Shown: positions 61,216 through 64,000 of the stretch, in pieces
How the letters are laid out: every line of letters starts with the position of its first letter
Numbering within the stretch: position 1 is the stretch's first letter
NCBI RefSeq assembly: GCF_921293095.1
Contig: NC_060246.1
Span: forward strand, 16,448,001 to 16,512,000
Direction of reading: 5' to 3'
Source of the DNA: Ischnura elegans
Taxonomy: Eukaryota > Arthropoda > Insecta > Odonata > Coenagrionidae
DNA length: 64,000 bases
The notes under the pieces: model-generated
Databases searched by the model: none
The model's input: only the letters and a program-made list of their open reading frames with translations
Told to the model about the DNA's origin: nothing
Made by a program: the position numbers and the translations under genes

Positions 61216-61501
61216 CAGTAATTAAAAAAATGATTGAAGAAATGCAACAAGTATCAGCAAAACTATATAAAATGCAGTAATGGTAGAATATGCAAAATTT
61301 CCAAACAACTGTCTTAAATTCGATTTAGATCTAAAAGACCACTCCATCAATTGGTCAGTTGTCTGCTGGGTATCAGCATTATTTCAATAATTGTTTGAAA
61401 GGTGAAAACATTGATTGAAAGAGGGTAATTCATCTTTAAGCAAAATGTTTTGGTGGTAAAATAAATGTGAGAAGTAAGAATTGTCTCTGTGTTTTGTGCA
61501 G

Positions 61502-61672
61502 GGTATTGAGTGTGATGTGTCTGTGGATGAGCGGCCTGCGTGTAACGTCAAGGGACACCAAACGCCACCAGCGCCACCTTCACAGCAGCCATCGCAACCA
61601 CCACCACGTCGCCGCCAGGAGTTCTCCTTCACACTCTATGACTTTGATGGCCACGGCAAGATCACCAAGGAT
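61502..61672 (+). CDS. nkd: naked cuticle (nkd), coding exon 3: first half of the EF-hand
   Basis: Encodes residues 129-185, 57 codons, phase 0 at both ends. It begins with GIECDVSVDE (129-138), the conserved lead-in to the Nkd EF-hand. A Pro/Gln linker follows (149-163), then QEFSFTLYDFDGHGKITKD (167-185), the entering helix and loop positions 1-11. Metal-loop residues visible are Asp175, Asp177, His179 (where Asp, Asn or Ser is usual), Gly180 and Thr183. In Nkd this region contacts the Dishevelled basic/PDZ region. The QTPPAPPSQQPSQPPPRR insert between the two conserved blocks is family-variable. Acceptor TGTGCAG|GG, donor GAT|GTAAGT. Confidence 0.96.
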
Positions 61673-61945
61673 GTAAGTACTCATTGGTCTAAGTGCTCAA
61701 TGCATTGTTCATATCCACATTGCCCATGAGTGAACTGCTGTCTTTCCTCCTAAGTCGTAGTCCTGCAGGTGTCTCAAGAAGCATTCCTCTTTTCACATTG
61801 TTCTGGTTTCCTCTCTATCCTAAAACAGCTCTCTTCATTTGCCAAGTATAATTTATGCTCCATAGGAACAGGTTGGTGGATCCCACGCTGAGGATAATAA
61901 GGTGGGAATTTGGTGAAAATCTTTGGCGGAATGCACTGTGGCCAC

Positions 61946-62146
61946 CAGGGGCTGATCCAGGATTTCTTTCTGGAGGGGTCACAAGGAAGGCTGTATCCAG
62001 GATTTTGTTCTGGGAGGGGGGCACAAGGATATCTCGTAATACAAAACGAACGCAATGATAATGGAGCCGTATTCAAAATCTTGTGTATTTTAAGGGTCTG
62101 GGGGGACACATGCCCCTGTACCCCGCCCCCCTAGATCCGCTTATGG
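61946..62146 (+). mobile_element. hAT-type MITE, family 1, copy 5
   Basis: The 201-bp element begins CAGGGGCTGATCCAGG and ends GATCCGCTTATG. It has a perfect 8-bp duplication, gtggccac (61938-61945 and 62147-62154). Both the outer and the inner left termini are present, about 43 bp apart. It starts 274 bp after the exon 3 donor. Its reverse-oriented relative at 58681-58888 lies on the other side of exon 3. Confidence 0.93.
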
Positions 62147-62369
62147 TGGCCACCAAATCCACTAAATTTCCACTTGGGACCCTCATTGGCTCAATGTGAA
62201 TTCCTCCTGCAATGTACTAGTTTCCATCAGGGATTTTCTTAAATTCCGTGTGGGTAGCACGTGAACTTGGGATGGGCTCCATTTCAATTCATCATATTCC
62301 ATGTGAGATCCACATTGTTTCCACGTAGGGGCTTTATATTGGCTTTGGTAGTTTACCACAAAATTTTCC

Positions 62370-62401
62370 CCCCTCTTGCCCCTATCTGGATCCGCCACTG
62401 G
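62370..62401. mobile_element. solo end of hAT family 2
   Basis: The sequence 'cctatctggatccgccactg' is the right terminus of family 2 (compare copy A). No left end was found nearby. Confidence 0.5.
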
Positions 62402-63473
62402 TTATTAGGTGAATATTAGGAAAATTTGTAAATGCAGCCATACTTAATCCGGTATGTGGGACCCATGTGGATTGATGGAATTGTTTCACCTGGGCTATTT
62501 GAAGTATAGAATGGATGTGGTTCACACTCATACTGAGTCGTCCATGGGTTGATGTATGCAATGGTGATTGATACCCTTGTACACTATGTCCTGAAATCAT
62601 GATGTTGATATTAAGGGATCGGTCATAAATGTGGGAAATATGGGGAGGATGCATTTCTAACTCTCAACGAGATCCAGTGGATAGGAAGTGGGTTCTTTCC
62701 ATCAGTCAGTAATTGTCATAAAATAAAAAATTAGAGGCTTTGACGTTGTGAAAAGGCTCCATTATGAGATTCTGATAAATATTAATCGATTTTCTTGGTG
62801 TTTAATTTTGGAAAATAACAAAAAGTCTTGTTTTATAGATGTGCGCCTGCTAAAAATTTGAGCCAGTGAAATGAAGTTTCACTAATTCATCACGTGGTGG
62901 CCATGTCCCCCCGTTTCAGCCTCGACCAAAGAGTAGGGATGGGATTGATAGTGTCTGATCACAATGTCTCATCTCCTGTGATGATTTTCCATGGGCAGTG
63001 GATGACTTGTGAGCTAGTTGATGCGGGTGAAACGTTAATGGCCACTGGTTGATTATCAAAATGATTTCCACCATCATTTCCATTTCTGCCCAAAATTCTG
63101 GTGGAGAAGATTAAATGCCCCTTCCTCAGCCTTCACTAAGGTAGCTTATAAAGACTTTTTCAAGGAGTTTTTCCCCCCACCCCAATGTTTCGGCCTGTTT
63201 TTGTACCTGTGACTGTTGTGAAATGAGGTGAGCTTCGTGAGGTTGCAATTCTATGGGAACAGATAGTTTTAGAAAATTTGTGGATTATCCTTTGATCAAT
63301 GACTGAAAGTTTCTTATATTTGGTGTGGTGAACAGTGAACACCCTAATATTCAAAGAGCTGAATTCAGTCTAGGGTCTGCTGAATTATGTGCCCAATTAT
63401 GCTGCCCAGTGGCATTGTATGTCTGGCGGCAATCATCACCTTGTCAATGAAAACTCTACTGAAAAAGTATATG

Positions 63474-63545
63474 CCTCGGTAGTTCAAGTTGTAGAACACT
63501 TGGTGCAAATTTGCTAGAGCTGAGTTTGCATCCCAATCTAGGCAA
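63474..63545 (+). repeat. tRNA-like SINE head
   Basis: It starts 'gcctcggtag', has an A-box-like region, a degenerate B-box (GAGTTTGCATCCC) and a closing 'ctaggca' that pairs with the start. The tRNA-like fold is decayed. It sits about 120 bp before the exon 4 acceptor. It may be a tRNA pseudogene or a SINE head. Confidence 0.4.
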
Positions 63546-63664
63546 TTATTTTTCCTCTATGGAATATGTATTTTTTTCTTTCTTGTCTGCTCAGTTATTT
63601 TTTCTTATCACTCGTTATTGCCATTTACATTCTCATGACCTTCTTTCCTGTCCATTCGCCACAG

Positions 63665-64000
63665 GACATCACGGGGTTGGTGACCACCATCTATGAAACT
63701 ATTGGGTCCACCATTAGAGTGCCCCACTATGGCAGCAAGACCATCAAAGTGAAGCTCACTGTGTCCCCCGACAAGAGGGGCTTGGGTGGGAATGTTGCGC
63801 AACCCCAGCAGCAGCAGCCCACCCCACCGGACGAAGGGGACGTGGGCACCACAACGACCACCCAGCACCGTGTGCGTTTCAAGAGGGACTTGAATGTGAC
63901 AATTCGCGAGAGGAGGCGGCAGGTGGCGCCATCGACTCCGAGCAGGGGGGAGCAGCAGCAGGAGGAGGAAGGCGTGGGGGAGGTTGTGATTGTGGAGGCA
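63665..64000 (+). CDS. nkd: naked cuticle (nkd), coding exon 4 (partial): rest of the EF-hand
   Basis: Encodes residues 186-297 in one open frame to the window edge; the exon and protein continue beyond it. It opens with DITGLVTTIYETIG (186-199), Asp186 being loop position 12, followed by the exiting helix. VPHYGSKTIKVKLTVSPD (204-221) comes next, a hallmark of insect Nkd proteins. After that the sequence is low-complexity: Gln run 233-236, Thr run 247-251, basic RFKRDLNVTIRERRRQ (256-271), Gln/Glu run 282-287. Insect Nkd proteins are usually several hundred residues longer, so the carboxy-terminal His-rich and nuclear-localisation parts should lie to the right. Acceptor CCACAG|GAC, phase 0. 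Confidence 0.96.

Larger units (their letters stand above)
56647..61501 (+). other. nkd: nkd intron 2 (4,855 bp)
   Basis: Donor GTGAGT, acceptor TTTTGTGCAG. It contains three hAT-type MITEs, an RTE-like LINE fragment and an inverted pair of hammerhead-like motifs, listed separately. Stretches 56.65-57.79, 58.9-59.95 and 60.87-61.08 kb hold nothing recognised. Confidence 0.85.
61673..63664 (+). other. nkd: nkd intron 3 (1,992 bp)
   Basis: Donor GTAAGT, acceptor TCGCCACAG. It interrupts the EF-hand loop between positions 11 and 12. Besides one MITE, one solo MITE end and one SINE head, nothing is recognised. A full TCF-type match, CCTTTGATC, lies at 63289-63297. Confidence 0.9.

Noticed and set aside
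1..64000. CRISPR array, bacterial operon or integrated viral genome
   Set aside because: No regularly spaced repeats, no prokaryotic gene spacing and no viral gene blocks. Repeats present are eukaryotic DNA transposons, LINEs and SINEs.

Overview
This window is animal DNA from a repeat-rich arthropod genome, most likely an insect with large introns. The taxon cannot be fixed from the sequence. I see no bacterial operons, no rRNA genes, no intact tRNA gene and no CRISPR array. The only protein-coding gene I can support is an orthologue of naked cuticle (nkd), the Wnt/Wingless feedback antagonist, on the + strand. It starts at about 16.99 kb and runs off the right edge.

Layout. Positions 1 to about 15.7 kb are upstream non-coding DNA. 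They hold two GC-rich islands, LINE fragments, a pogo/Tigger-type element, hAT-type MITEs and an outward-facing inverted repeat. From about 15.75 to 17.3 kb lies a strongly GC/CpG-rich island that I read as the nkd promoter and 5' UTR, with two TCF-like motifs at its upstream edge. Four nkd coding exons follow: 16993-17056, 56327-56646, 61502-61672 and 63665-64000 (open at the edge). The introns are 39,270, 4,855 and 1,992 bases. All junctions are GT-AG and the reading frame is kept throughout, giving 297 codons so far. The EF-hand is encoded by exons 3 and 4, and intron 3 falls inside its calcium-loop codons.

The introns are packed with decayed mobile elements. There are at least ten hAT-type MITEs, seven of which have a convincing 8-bp target-site duplication. 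There are four fragments of an L2/CR1-like LINE, four of RTE-like LINEs, three of a Jockey-like LINE, three tRNA-derived SINE heads, and a three-copy dispersed repeat I cannot name. GC-rich islands recur inside intron 1 near 28, 33, 43-44 and 52.5-53 kb and could be internal promoters, but no exon in them can be supported.

The observations most worth following are: (1) opposite-facing MITE pairs bracket nkd exon 2 and exon 3, an arrangement that can favour exon circularisation or RNA editing; (2) eight copies of a small hairpin motif followed by GAAAC, resembling a hammerhead-ribozyme core, two pairs of which form outward-facing inverted repeats with a compensated stem; (3) a hAT MITE family with a duplicated terminus in which target-site duplications show that both the inner and the outer end have been used.
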